Of a DNA stretch of 10,263 nt, positions 1-7,203 are shown one piece after another (position 1 is the first letter of the stretch; the number at the start of each line of letters is the position of its first letter). This stretch comes from Chloromonas sp. AAM2. Its lineage: Eukaryota; Chlorophyta; Chlorophyceae; Chlamydomonadales; Chlamydomonadaceae. The DNA lies in the NCBI GenBank assembly GCA_004335635.1, contig QAXH01006426.1, positions 26,883-37,145 of the forward strand, written 5' to 3'. The translations under genes were made by a program, and so were the position numbers. The notes under the pieces were generated by a model, which was given only the letters and a program-made list of their open reading frames with translations, did not search any database and had not been told where the DNA came from.

Positions 1-795
1 GGCTGGCTGGAAACACGAACAACCAAAGAAATGCAGGTTTATCCGCAAATCGTGCGTATTGCGCATGAAATCATTGCAGAAGGATTTTCGGATCGAGTCA
101 TTCAACCCGGAATTACTACTACAGAGGATGTGGTTTGGTGGTATCGGGAAAAGATCAAAGAATTAAAACTGGATTCCTGGTTTCATCCAAGTGTTTCAAT
201 ACAAAGAGCCGATCCGGAGTCATTTGATCATTTAAGAACGTTTGACAGTCGTCCCGGTGAAAACGTGATTCTTCCCGGAGATCTGTTGCACGTCGATTTT
301 GGAATAACCTATCTGCGTTTGAATACTGACACCCAACAACATGCTTATGTACTTCGTCCCGAAGAAACTCAGGTGCCTGAATACCTGAGACAAGCTTTTG
401 AAAACGGAAATCGTTTGCAGGATATTTTTACTACTAATTTTAAAGAAGGCAGAACGGGAAATGAAGTACTTGCGATGTCACTTAAGGAGGCCAAAGACGA
501 GGGACTCAAGCCCAGCATTTACACGCATCCAATCGGTTATCATGGCCACGCAGCTGGAACTACTTTAGGAATGTGGGACAAACAAGATGGTGTTCCCGGT
601 GATGGCGATTACCCGCTTCATTTAAATACAGCTTATTCCATAGAATTAAACAATGCGACATACATCGAGGAATGGGGAAAAGAAATCCGCATTATGCTGG
701 AAGAAGACGCTTATTTTGACAGTACAGGCGTTTGGTATATTGATGGCCGACAGCGCGAGATCATGACGATTCCAAGAATACCGGCAGAACAATAA
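1..795 (+). CDS. M24-family metallopeptidase (Xaa-Pro aminopeptidase-like), 5' end outside the window
   Basis: This is the C-terminal part of a pita-bread-fold metallopeptidase, a family that removes N-terminal residues, often before proline, using two metal ions. The frame is already open at base 1, where it reads GWLETRTTKE into the Met codon at 31. That Met is therefore probably internal and the gene starts upstream. Counting from that Met, the five expected metal ligands can all be placed: Asp89 in HVDFG, Asp100 in NTDTQQ, a His in the HPIGYHGH cluster (166-173), Glu205 in SIELNN and Glu224/225 in MLEEDAYF. An intact ligand set argues for an active enzyme. The gene ends at a TAA at 793-795 and 275 bases separate it from the next gene, so it is probably not co-transcribed with the ligase downstream. 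I cannot see the N-terminal region, so export and substrate preference are unknown. Family assignment is firm; the specific peptidase activity is inferred. Confidence 0.9.
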   Translation, partial: GWLETRTTKEMQVYPQIVRIAHEIIAEGFSDRVIQPGITTTEDVVWWYREKIKELKLDSWFHPSVSIQRADPESFDHLRTFDSRPGENVILPGDLLHVDFGITYLRLNTDTQQHAYVLRPEETQVPEYLRQAFENGNRLQDIFTTNFKEGRTGNEVLAMSLKEAKDEGLKPSIYTHPIGYHGHAAGTTLGMWDKQDGVPGDGDYPLHLNTAYSIELNNATYIEEWGKEIRIMLEEDAYFDSTGVWYIDGRQREIMTIPRIPAEQ

Positions 796-1070
796 TGTTT
801 ATACATCAATAAATGTGGATTCGACATAACATCTAAAAGAGTGATAACGAGGTTTATACAACTAACATCGCATGTTTCCTAAGATCACAACGCCCCGAGA
901 AATCGGGTTTAACGACAGTGTAAGTGACAGGTGATAAGGTCTTTTATCGAAGGCCTGTAAAGTTGCTCATAGCATGAACTAAACACCGTAAAAATCTGCA
1001 GACTCAGTAGTTTTCCATTCATTTGCCTTTTTTAAATTCATCTGCTACCATCTGTAAAAAATACAACACG
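796..1070. other. Intergenic stretch without a convincing gene
   Basis: These 275 bases lie between the peptidase stop and the chosen start of the first ligase. I see no long open frame and no clear promoter. The stretch contains one short ATG-initiated frame at 872-934 (20 residues, MFPKITTPREIGFNDSVSDR), which has no visible ribosome-binding site, and a small hairpin at 894-907. The short peptide reads like real protein sequence, so it may be the remnant of a longer gene or part of a repeated element. That is a guess that a genome-wide search would settle. Confidence 0.5.
894..907 (+). other. Small hairpin with GAAA loop, possible weak terminator
   Basis: The arms CCCGA and TCGGG pair perfectly around a GAAA tetraloop, a GNRA-type loop that is especially stable in RNA. 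Only three T residues follow, so as a rho-independent terminator for the peptidase gene it would be weak. It lies about 100 bases after that gene's stop codon. A role as a processing or mRNA-stability stem is equally possible. Confidence 0.35.
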
Positions 1071-2744
1071 ATGGATTTTTTAAATTTAGATGAAAAGATT
1101 GATCATGCCAGAAGCCTGGACAAGCCATTGCCAGACCTTGATACTGATTTCAGGACGCTACTCAAACGGGGAATAGGCAGTGATAAAGTCTATTTAACCT
1201 ATCTGGATGAAGATCAGAACAAAACCGAGATTTCATATCGGCAATTTTACGAATACGTGCTTGACACCGCACGTTTTTTCCAATCAAAGGGATTAGAACC
1301 CGGAGATAAAATTGCGACTATATCTCACAATCACTGGCATACCGTTGTTCAATATTTTGCAGCTTGGTTTTGTGGATTAGTGATTGTACCCGTCAATTTA
1401 GGAGAGGATGATAATCGCATTTCGTATATCCTCAATAAAGCAGAAGTTAAACTCGCGCTGGTTCGGGATGAATATCTTAAACGTATAAAGGATATTGTAA
1501 AAAATGAGGAAGATCTTGCAGAAACTGAACTGATCAAATGTACCGAAGAAATAACATGTTTTACCGAGCCTCCGGGAGGGCTGATAGAATCCGATCTGAA
1601 TTTTAATATAGATATAGAATCGGAAGCAATGATTGTGTTTACTTCGGGGACGACCGGAGAACCAAAAGGAGTAGTATTAAGTCAACGAAATTTATTGGAA
1701 GATGCCAGGGCGATTGCTCAATGGCACGACATTGATGTTCAAACAAAAATGATGTGTGTCCTGCCAATTCACCATGTAAATGGTACAGTAGTGACCATGA
1801 TTACTCCGTTTTTTGCAGGAGGTTCAACCGTACTCAATCAAAAATTTAGTGCTGGTGAATTCTTTAAGACCACAGAAGACGAGCAGGTGCATATTGTGAG
1901 TGTGGTTCCCACTTTACTTCAATATTTAACGAGCTATCACGCAGACAAAGAAACTCCGCAAATTCATCATCTTAAACATATTATTTGTGGAGCTGGCCCA
2001 CTGACGGTGCAGGTAGCCAAAAATTTTGAAGAAAAATTCCACATTCCCATTATTCACGGGTATGGGCTCTCAGAAACGACCTGCTATTCCTGTTTCATTC
2101 CCGTTAATCAGCCCCAAGAGGAACACCAAAAGTGGATGCGTAATTTTGGCTATCCAAGCATAGGTATTCCGGTGCCGGCAAACGAAATGGACATACAGGA
2201 TGAATATGGAAATTCTATAAAGGAAGGTGAACGCGGTGAAATTGTGATTCGCGGTGTGAATGTGATGAAAGGTTATTTTGACGAGCGTAAAGCCAATAAA
2301 AAAGCGTTTAAAAATGGCTGGTTCAGAAGTGGTGATGAAGGTTTCGTGAAAAGAGATGATCAGGGAAATCCTTACTTCTTTATTACAGGCCGGCTTAAAG
2401 AACTTATTATCAGGGGCGGCACCAATTTGGCGCCACTGGAAATTGATGAAGTCATTAACAAAGCTCCGGGGGTTAAGGCGGGAATAGCCGTTGGATTTGA
2501 AAACGACTGGTATGGGGAGGAAGTCGGTGCTTATGTGCAACTCGAAGAAGGTATTGATGAAAATGCAGAAGCAATACTGGAATTTTGTCAGCAGCAGCTC
2601 CCGTTTTCAAAGGCACCGAAAGTGGTTGTATTTGGAAAGGAATTACCGGTGACCTCAACGGGTAAATACCAACGTTTAAAAGTAGAGCATTTATTTGAGC
2701 AGTGGAAAGGAGTTCAATTTAAGAAAGGCACAAGCAGCAAGTGA
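1071..2744 (+). CDS. AMP-dependent acyl-CoA synthetase/ligase (class I adenylate-forming enzyme)
   Basis: This 557-residue protein belongs to the adenylate-forming superfamily. It would activate a carboxylic acid with ATP to an acyl-AMP and then load it, most likely onto CoA, in the cytoplasm. The phosphate-binding motif is at residues 188-200 (VFTSGTTGEPKGV) and the adenine-binding motif YGLSETT at 331-337. The ribose-binding Asp sits in SGDEG at 420-424, followed by the hinge segment GRLKELI near 440. The C-terminal catalytic lysine is Lys532 in STGKYQR. All key residues are present and the length is normal for an intact enzyme. I chose the ATG at 1071 because the protein reads naturally from MDFLNLDEK; a TTG at 1023 would add 16 uncharacteristic residues. 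Neither start has a clear Shine-Dalgarno. The segment LPIHHVNG near 232-239 and the GGTNLAP hinge variant differ from the second ligase at 7382, so this is another subfamily. A medium-chain, aryl or special acyl substrate is possible; I cannot decide. Confidence 0.92.
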   Translation: MDFLNLDEKIDHARSLDKPLPDLDTDFRTLLKRGIGSDKVYLTYLDEDQNKTEISYRQFYEYVLDTARFFQSKGLEPGDKIATISHNHWHTVVQYFAAWFCGLVIVPVNLGEDDNRISYILNKAEVKLALVRDEYLKRIKDIVKNEEDLAETELIKCTEEITCFTEPPGGLIESDLNFNIDIESEAMIVFTSGTTGEPKGVVLSQRNLLEDARAIAQWHDIDVQTKMMCVLPIHHVNGTVVTMITPFFAGGSTVLNQKFSAGEFFKTTEDEQVHIVSVVPTLLQYLTSYHADKETPQIHHLKHIICGAGPLTVQVAKNFEEKFHIPIIHGYGLSETTCYSCFIPVNQPQEEHQKWMRNFGYPSIGIPVPANEMDIQDEYGNSIKEGERGEIVIRGVNVMKGYFDERKANKKAFKNGWFRSGDEGFVKRDDQGNPYFFITGRLKELIIRGGTNLAPLEIDEVINKAPGVKAGIAVGFENDWYGEEVGAYVQLEEGIDENAEAILEFCQQQLPFSKAPKVVVFGKELPVTSTGKYQRLKVEHLFEQWKGVQFKKGTSSK

Positions 2745-2898
2745 ATTTGAGCTAACTTCATTCTTTTGATTTTGGTAAAGCGTAAAAACGATTTTGATAT
2801 ACTATCATCAAGGTTGGTGCAGATATTCATAATTATTTCATTAACGTGCACTCGAAATAACAATGACTTAAAAAGATTGGTCCTAGCGAGGAGTCTAT

Positions 2899-3057
2899 TT
2901 GTTTATAATAAGATACTATCTCTATCGACCTAGCGATCTCCCTGAATACGCTCAGAAACTTTTTTGGGAGATTGCCCTCGACAGAGTTGTACGGGACAGG
3001 CACGGTATTTGCTCCCGTAAGGTCACTGAATACCTCGCAGTTGTAGGTGTTATGTGA
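2899..3057 (+). CDS. Possible 52-residue small protein with TTG start, doubtful
   Basis: I do not recognise this product and its status is doubtful. The frame begins at a TTG five bases after AGGAG (2889-2893), the best Shine-Dalgarno-like match in this gap, and ends at TGA 3055-3057. The translation looks protein-like, with charged helical stretches such as DLPEYAQKLFWEIALDRVV (residues 13-31). No signal peptide, membrane segment or known motif is visible. Its stop overlaps the GTG of the next short frame by four bases (GTGA), an arrangement typical of translational coupling. Against it are the non-ATG start, the small size, and an equally open frame on the opposite strand (80 codons, 3075 down to 2836, without a good start). 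It could be a true small protein, the fragment of a degraded gene, or a chance frame. Confidence 0.25.
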   Translation: MFIIRYYLYRPSDLPEYAQKLFWEIALDRVVRDRHGICSRKVTEYLAVVGVM

Positions 3058-3251
3058 TTCGAGGACAAAAAAGAGTTAGTCAGTCCATGAAACTTCTAAA
3101 CCGACAGTACTACAACCCCTATTGCTGTCCTCCCGAGTGCCCCATAAAATCAAAGGAACAAGCCACTGAACACGAGGGATCTCAACTTATTATTAGGAAT
3201 GTCATTCAACCCTTGAGATCCATCGCTTTCATCATAGCAAACCGAATATAA
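3054..3251 (+). CDS. Possible 65-residue small protein with GTG start, doubtful
   Basis: This short frame is unrecognised. It starts at GTG 3054, overlapping the stop of the preceding short frame by four bases, with AGGTG (3045-3049) just upstream as a weak ribosome-binding candidate. It ends at TAA 3249-3251. The protein is basic at its N-terminus and contains a small cysteine and proline cluster, YCCPPEC, around residues 23-29. Its last 20 residues are hydrophobic and basic but too short for a convincing membrane helix. If the two short frames were once a single gene, a frameshift near 3054 would have split it. Expression is not shown by anything in the sequence. Confidence 0.2.
   Translation: MIRGQKRVSQSMKLLNRQYYNPYCCPPECPIKSKEQATEHEGSQLIIRNVIQPLRSIAFIIANRI
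3177..3221. repeat. 9-bp perfect inverted repeat
   Basis: GGATCTCAA at 3177-3185 is the exact reverse complement of TTGAGATCC at 3213-3221, with a 27-base spacer. It lies inside the second doubtful short frame. No T-run follows, so it is not a standard terminator. It could be part of an RNA fold or the remnant of an insertion. Confidence 0.45.
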
Positions 3252-3339
3252 CATAACGGGCGCTCTGGATGACAAATAATGAGGGTATTCAAGAAAACCA
3301 ATCCTAAGCAGGCTTTTCCCATTTTGAGTTCATATTTGT

Positions 3340-3369
3340 TTGAGCATTAGGAATAAGATTCCTTATACA
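3340..3369 (+). promoter_or_regulatory. Candidate sigma-70-like promoter for the FG-GAP gene
   Basis: TTGAGC (3340-3345) and TATACA (3364-3369) are spaced by 18 bases and could act as -35 and -10 boxes about 150 bases before the ATG at 3521. The spacer contains an inverted repeat, AGGAAT-AAG-ATTCCT (3349-3363), which would be well placed as an operator. Repeats of this size occur by chance in a window this long. I did not find a clean Bacteroidetes-type TAnnTTTG box nearby, so this is only a candidate. Confidence 0.25.
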
Positions 3370-3520
3370 ATTTTTCATTTGTCAACGAAATATCTGAAAT
3401 ATAAATCAATGAGGGATTTATTATCGAACGGACGTTGCCCACGAATTAGTGGTAAATACTTGTTTTTTTATTTTTTGAAAATTTTGTAAGCTCTGTTCAT
3501 TGCTTATAAAATATAGATGT

Positions 3521-6500
3521 ATGAAATATAGTTTCTTCTTTGGTATTGTTGCACTTAGTATTCTTTTCTCATCATCCTTATACGCGCAAAAAAAAGTAGA
3601 GGATAAAAATGTATTGATAGAGAGAAATATCAGCGAAACAGAAATCGTCTTAAGACCGAAATTCCACAACAAATTATCGGGCTCAAATGTGATCACTCCC
3701 CTGTTTTCCCTTGGTGGAATAGAATTTGAAGACCCGGAGAGAAATTTTGTATTTCCATCCTTACCACATGTTGCTGGCGATGTAAATGTAGACGGACTAA
3801 CAGACATCATGTATTCTATATTGGCAGCAGATGAATCCACTGAGAGGTTAGATGATAGGGTATATAAAAGTGAATTTTTCTTTGGGGATGAAAATGGATT
3901 TCAAAAAGAAAACAGCACAGGAATTGTCAGGAATAATTTCAATCCGGTCGCAGATCTAAATGGGGATGGGCGATACGAAGGGGTTCTAAGAAATGATGGT
4001 TTTGTATTTATAGAACAAATTGATTCAACTGGGAATAAAATCCAAACCATTGATCTGGGAATTCGTGATTTTGGCTCTGAAACAGTTTCAGAAAGCCACG
4101 GAGATTTCAACGGAGATGGTTTTGATGATATAATTATTTACGGTTATAACCCTCCATATTCTAATGGGGCTAAGTTTTATTTGGTGTATGGAACTGAGTC
4201 TATTGAAGATGTATATGCAGAAACTTTCACATACACTCCTGAACGTGCAGAAACTCAAGTGTACAGCGATGATCGTTTTGTTTATTTCAATTTGGAAAAT
4301 GAGGAGACACCCAAATTAGTCAATGTGAGTTTACTAGATGGAAATCCAGAAGGAGAGGGGCGTATCACAGTTTATGAATTAAATGATGAAGAAGGGTTAC
4401 AGCAAATTTCACAAAACGTGATAGAAGAAATGGATGGCAGACGAAATAGAATAGGATTAGCGGATATCAATAATGATGGCGTAAGAGAGCTTTTGATGGT
4501 CTACAATTCGGGGGATGTATATCCTGAATTTCATGTATATGAGTATAATAAAGAAGGGGATTCTAATTTCACAAAGAAGGCCAATCGTTTTTTTGTAGAA
4601 TATGCTTATGATTTTCATGTAATCGGTGATTACAATGGCGACGGGTACACAGATATATTGCTGGAAATAAATAACCAGCTAAAATTAGTTACCGGCGAAG
4701 AAACGCCAGATAATTTCATAGCTTGGAATTTAGAATTTGAGGAAAATCAGTTTGTTGAGGTAGTTAATTATTCTATTTCAGTCCGAAATACCAATAGCAG
4801 AATCGACGTGAACGGGGATGCCTATAATGATATGATTTTTAGAATCTACGATCGTGAAACTGAAGAGGTTAGTTACAGAACTTATCAAGGAAATAAGGAT
4901 GTAGATTTTAATACTTTTTCTGAAATGGTTTTTGAACCTCAAGGACAAATAAATGATCGTTTGTACTATACTTTTAATGCAGGTGATCTGAATGGGGACG
5001 GGATTGAGGATTTTGGATTGGTATATGCATACAGTACAGAAATTTACTTTGGTGATAATAACATCTCTGATCCGGATCTCATTATTTCAGCTCCAGCAAA
5101 CGCCTACTTTGGTGAAGGAGCTCCAGCAATTGGAGATTTCAATAATGATGGTTATGCTGATATCGTAATAAATGTAAGTGGAGAATATTATTTCCAAAAC
5201 AAGCAAGGGCTTTACTTTTATTTTGGTGGTGAAAAGATGGATGGCGCACCAGATCATAAGCTTTTACTCAATGAGATTTTCCCGGAATTATTGGATGGAC
5301 CATTCGGCGGTCAGTATTATGGGATAATTAGAGGCTTTCCCTCCGTTGCTAACATCGGGGATATCAATGGGGATGAAATTGATGATCTGATATTTTCTGA
5401 AATTGTTCATCCTTATGAGGAATCTTATATCATATTCGGTGGAGAATCTATTTCAGATACCCCAGATTTGAACTTTCCATATCATGGCAGCAATTACCTT
5501 CAATTGGGCGACATAAATGAGGATGGAGTAAATGAATTTTTATCAACATCTAATGTAAGTCATCAAGCAAAAATATTTATTTATTCTGGTTTTTCAGATC
5601 CTCAAGATATCGAAGAGTTTTATAGACCCGAAATCATTATCCCCGGCTTTTATCAAGATGAGCATGGTACTAAAATTGCCGGTATGGGAGTAAATTTAGA
5701 TGTGGGAGATTTTGATGGAGATGGTTTTAATGATTTAGTTGCATCTCCATACATGCACATGAATGATGATAATAGTAAAGCTGACGGTATTTACATTTTT
5801 AGAGGCGGCGCAGGCATGGATTCCCTTGTTGATCACTCTTTTCCACTTAAGAATAGCTTTTTGGCAAGCTCAATAAATGATGAGGGAGATATAAATGTGA
5901 CCAAGAAATTTGGAGAGATAACAACAATTCCTGATATGAATAATGATGGTACAGATGAAATACTTTTTGAAACCTATCCAGGTTTACATAACCGTCTAAC
6001 CAATGCAGTAATATATTTCGGGAATGGTGAAATTACTAATATTGGTGATGAACCTGATCTGATTTTGGAAGCACCAAATCAACTATTAGGATTGTCAAGT
6101 AATTCTTATTCATTTTCCCAAAATGCTCATTCTGCAGTTGGAGATTTTAATAATAATGGTAGAATAAATGTGGTACTACCTCAACCAGTTGATTTTAATT
6201 TTTTTCGCAGTAAATCTTACTTTTATGAGCCTGACATGGCTGTAAGTACCGAAGAGGTGGTTACTGAGGCAAAAGAATTCAGTTTAAGTCAGAATTATCC
6301 AAATCCCTTTAATCCTACTACCAATATTCAGTTCACTATTCCAAAAGCTTCGGAGGTGACGCTGAAAGTCTACAACATGTTGGGGCAGGAAGTTATGACG
6401 CTGATGAATGAGTTCCGTACATCTGGTACACATAATGCCATTTTCAACGCACAAAATCTATCCAGCGGAATGTACATATACCGACTGGAAGCTGGTTCAT

Positions 6501-6535
6501 TTCAGATGAATCGCAAGATGATGCTCATCAAATAA
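3521..6535 (+). CDS. Large secreted FG-GAP repeat protein with C-terminal Por/T9SS-like sorting tail
   Basis: This 1004-residue protein is exported and probably cell-surface-attached or released. The ATG at 3521 gives a textbook signal peptide: MKYS, a hydrophobic core to about residue 20, and a likely cleavage after LYA near residue 22. The body has thirteen DxNxDG-like calcium-binding motifs of FG-GAP/VCBS repeats, starting near residues 87, 145, 195, 315, 370, 429, 489, 539, 614, 664, 730, 805 and 875. This implies one or two beta-propellers. Some motifs are eroded, for example DVNGDA (429), DINGDE (614) and DFNNNG (875). The tail from about 919 (FSLSQNYPNPFNPTTN) to the C-terminal MMLIK matches sorting domains recognised by type IX secretion or a related machine. 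There is no visible catalytic domain, so adhesion, ligand binding or scaffolding is likelier than enzymatic activity. Single lines counted by hand give 33-35% G+C, against 43-48% in the ligase genes. It stands alone and ends in a strong terminator. Confidence 0.9.
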   Translation: MKYSFFFGIVALSILFSSSLYAQKKVEDKNVLIERNISETEIVLRPKFHNKLSGSNVITPLFSLGGIEFEDPERNFVFPSLPHVAGDVNVDGLTDIMYSILAADESTERLDDRVYKSEFFFGDENGFQKENSTGIVRNNFNPVADLNGDGRYEGVLRNDGFVFIEQIDSTGNKIQTIDLGIRDFGSETVSESHGDFNGDGFDDIIIYGYNPPYSNGAKFYLVYGTESIEDVYAETFTYTPERAETQVYSDDRFVYFNLENEETPKLVNVSLLDGNPEGEGRITVYELNDEEGLQQISQNVIEEMDGRRNRIGLADINNDGVRELLMVYNSGDVYPEFHVYEYNKEGDSNFTKKANRFFVEYAYDFHVIGDYNGDGYTDILLEINNQLKLVTGEETPDNFIAWNLEFEENQFVEVVNYSISVRNTNSRIDVNGDAYNDMIFRIYDRETEEVSYRTYQGNKDVDFNTFSEMVFEPQGQINDRLYYTFNAGDLNGDGIEDFGLVYAYSTEIYFGDNNISDPDLIISAPANAYFGEGAPAIGDFNNDGYADIVINVSGEYYFQNKQGLYFYFGGEKMDGAPDHKLLLNEIFPELLDGPFGGQYYGIIRGFPSVANIGDINGDEIDDLIFSEIVHPYEESYIIFGGESISDTPDLNFPYHGSNYLQLGDINEDGVNEFLSTSNVSHQAKIFIYSGFSDPQDIEEFYRPEIIIPGFYQDEHGTKIAGMGVNLDVGDFDGDGFNDLVASPYMHMNDDNSKADGIYIFRGGAGMDSLVDHSFPLKNSFLASSINDEGDINVTKKFGEITTIPDMNNDGTDEILFETYPGLHNRLTNAVIYFGNGEITNIGDEPDLILEAPNQLLGLSSNSYSFSQNAHSAVGDFNNNGRINVVLPQPVDFNFFRSKSYFYEPDMAVSTEEVVTEAKEFSLSQNYPNPFNPTTNIQFTIPKASEVTLKVYNMLGQEVMTLMNEFRTSGTHNAIFNAQNLSSGMYIYRLEAGSFQMNRKMMLIK

Positions 6536-6561
6536 GAGCGGTTTCTTTTCAACCATTATTC

Positions 6562-6596
6562 AGCCCGGGTTCAGTAATGGGTCCGGGCTTTTTTTT
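6562..6596 (+). terminator. Rho-independent terminator of the FG-GAP gene
   Basis: The arms AGCCCGG (6562-6568) and CCGGGCT (6583-6589) pair perfectly and run into eight T residues (6589-6596). The site is 27 bases after the stop codon, on the same strand. A second stem, CCATTA (6553-6558) with TAATGG (6575-6580), would enclose the left terminator arm in its loop and so compete with it. There is no co-directional gene close downstream, so an attenuator role is unlikely. Confidence 0.88.
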
Positions 6597-6705
6597 GAAA
6601 GGGTGAGAAATAAAATCGTCCATCCCTAATCGGTCGTACGATCTGTCGAGAATCAAATAAAAAAGAACGGAGAATGAAGTTTTCTGCAAAATCTCAGTTC
6701 AAAAA

Positions 6706-6749
6706 GAATTGCGAATAACCGATGGACCGATAGATCGAATTGCGAATAA
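6706..6749. repeat. 13-bp direct repeat
   Basis: GAATTGCGAATAA occurs at 6706-6718 and again at 6737-6749, a period of 31 bases. Between the copies are two near-copies of ACCGATGG/ACCGATAG. The segment CGATAGATCG (6728-6737) can pair with CGATCTGTCG (6639-6648) with one G-U pair. The site lies just downstream of the thioesterase gene, in the region between converging transcripts. Its function is unknown; it may be the footprint of a past insertion or part of a transcript-end structure. Confidence 0.55.
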
Positions 6750-6774
6750 ATAATACAAGATCCAGCATTTAAAA

Positions 6775-7203
6775 TTACCTATTAACCACCGCCAGCGTAC
6801 ATCTTGAAGAACAAACCAGTTTCTCCCGTTCATCCCGAATCTCACATTCCCAGACCTGTATTTTACGTCCGGCGTGAATCGGTTTAGCTGTTCCGGTGAC
6901 TTGGCCACCCATTTTTACCGAGCGAATATGGTTAGCATTGATCTCAACGCCTACGACTGTTTTATTGGTTTCATCCAGTAAAAACCACCCTCCTACCGAG
7001 CACAAAGTTTCAGCCAAAGCTACTGAAGCCCCTCCATGTAAAACTCCAAAAGGTTGTACTGAATGCTCATTCACCGGCATGGTGGCGACAACTTTTTCTT
7101 TTGCTATATGCTGAAATTCGATCCCCAAAGCATGCCCCATATGCTTGTGTTCAAAATTAAAATACTGTTCTGCCTTCTGTTTTAGGGACTCTTCAATGAA
7201 CAT
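6775..7203 (-). CDS. Hotdog-fold acyl-CoA thioesterase (PaaI/MenI-EntH-like)
   Basis: This 142-residue protein is a single hotdog domain that should hydrolyse an acyl-CoA to the free acid and CoA in the cytoplasm. The diagnostic segment is at residues 50-65: Gln50, PFGVLHGG with His56, and ASVALAE with the catalytic Glu65. It is followed by GVEINANHIRS at 85-95 and a conserved core through VWECEIRDE to CSSRCTLAV. This pattern is the one seen in the YdiI/MenI and EntH thioesterases, whose known substrates include dihydroxynaphthoyl-CoA and misloaded acyl carriers. The ATG at 7203 gives the normal family length and there is no obvious Shine-Dalgarno. The gene is transcribed away from the long-chain ligase across a 178-base region, so both may share a regulator. 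That context suggests release of CoA during fatty-acid metabolism, but a menaquinone role (menI) cannot be excluded, so I give no symbol. Confidence 0.9.
   Translation of the reverse strand: MFIEESLKQKAEQYFNFEHKHMGHALGIEFQHIAKEKVVATMPVNEHSVQPFGVLHGGASVALAETLCSVGGWFLLDETNKTVVGVEINANHIRSVKMGGQVTGTAKPIHAGRKIQVWECEIRDEREKLVCSSRCTLAVVNR

Larger units (their letters stand above)
2745..3520. other. 776-base gap with short open frames and inverted repeats, no convincing gene
   Basis: No recognised gene or RNA lies here. The left part (2745-2880) is AT-rich and shows nothing I can name. From about 2880 to 3260 the sequence is richer in G+C than its flanks. It is open over long stretches on both strands, and it carries several inverted repeats: 2933-2942 with 2966-2975, 2990-2996 with 3013-3019, and 3177-3185 with 3213-3221. 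The octamer CCTAGCGA occurs at 2882 and 2929, and CTGAATAC at 2942 and 3026. From 3260 to 3520 the sequence becomes AT-rich again and probably holds the promoter and leader of the FG-GAP gene. The middle part looks like decayed coding sequence, a small mobile or cassette-like insertion, or a structured RNA. Confidence 0.5.

Noticed and set aside
1023..1070. TTG start that would lengthen the first ligase by 16 residues
   Set aside because: There is no Shine-Dalgarno, the codon is weak, and the extra residues look unlike the family N-terminus. ATG 1071 is simpler.
2070..2540. 156-codon open frame on the - strand inside the first ligase
   Set aside because: It lies entirely within a gene with intact motifs on the other strand and its translation has no recognisable domain, so it is a shadow frame.
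3484..3510. TTGTAA and TATAAA as a promoter right before the FG-GAP ATG
   Set aside because: The spacing is only 15 bases and transcription would start almost at the ATG, leaving no leader.
3500..3520. TTG start seven codons before the FG-GAP gene's ATG
   Set aside because: The signal peptide is well formed from ATG 3521, and the longer version would add untypical residues before it.
3421..3840. 139-codon open frame on the - strand over the start of the FG-GAP gene
   Set aside because: It overlaps the signal peptide and first repeat of a well-supported protein. The translation is low in recognisable structure and no start signal is visible.
6553..6596. Attenuator made of two competing hairpins
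   Set aside because: The alternative stem CCATTA/TAATGG exists, but there is no nearby co-directional gene to regulate. A plain terminator explains the site.
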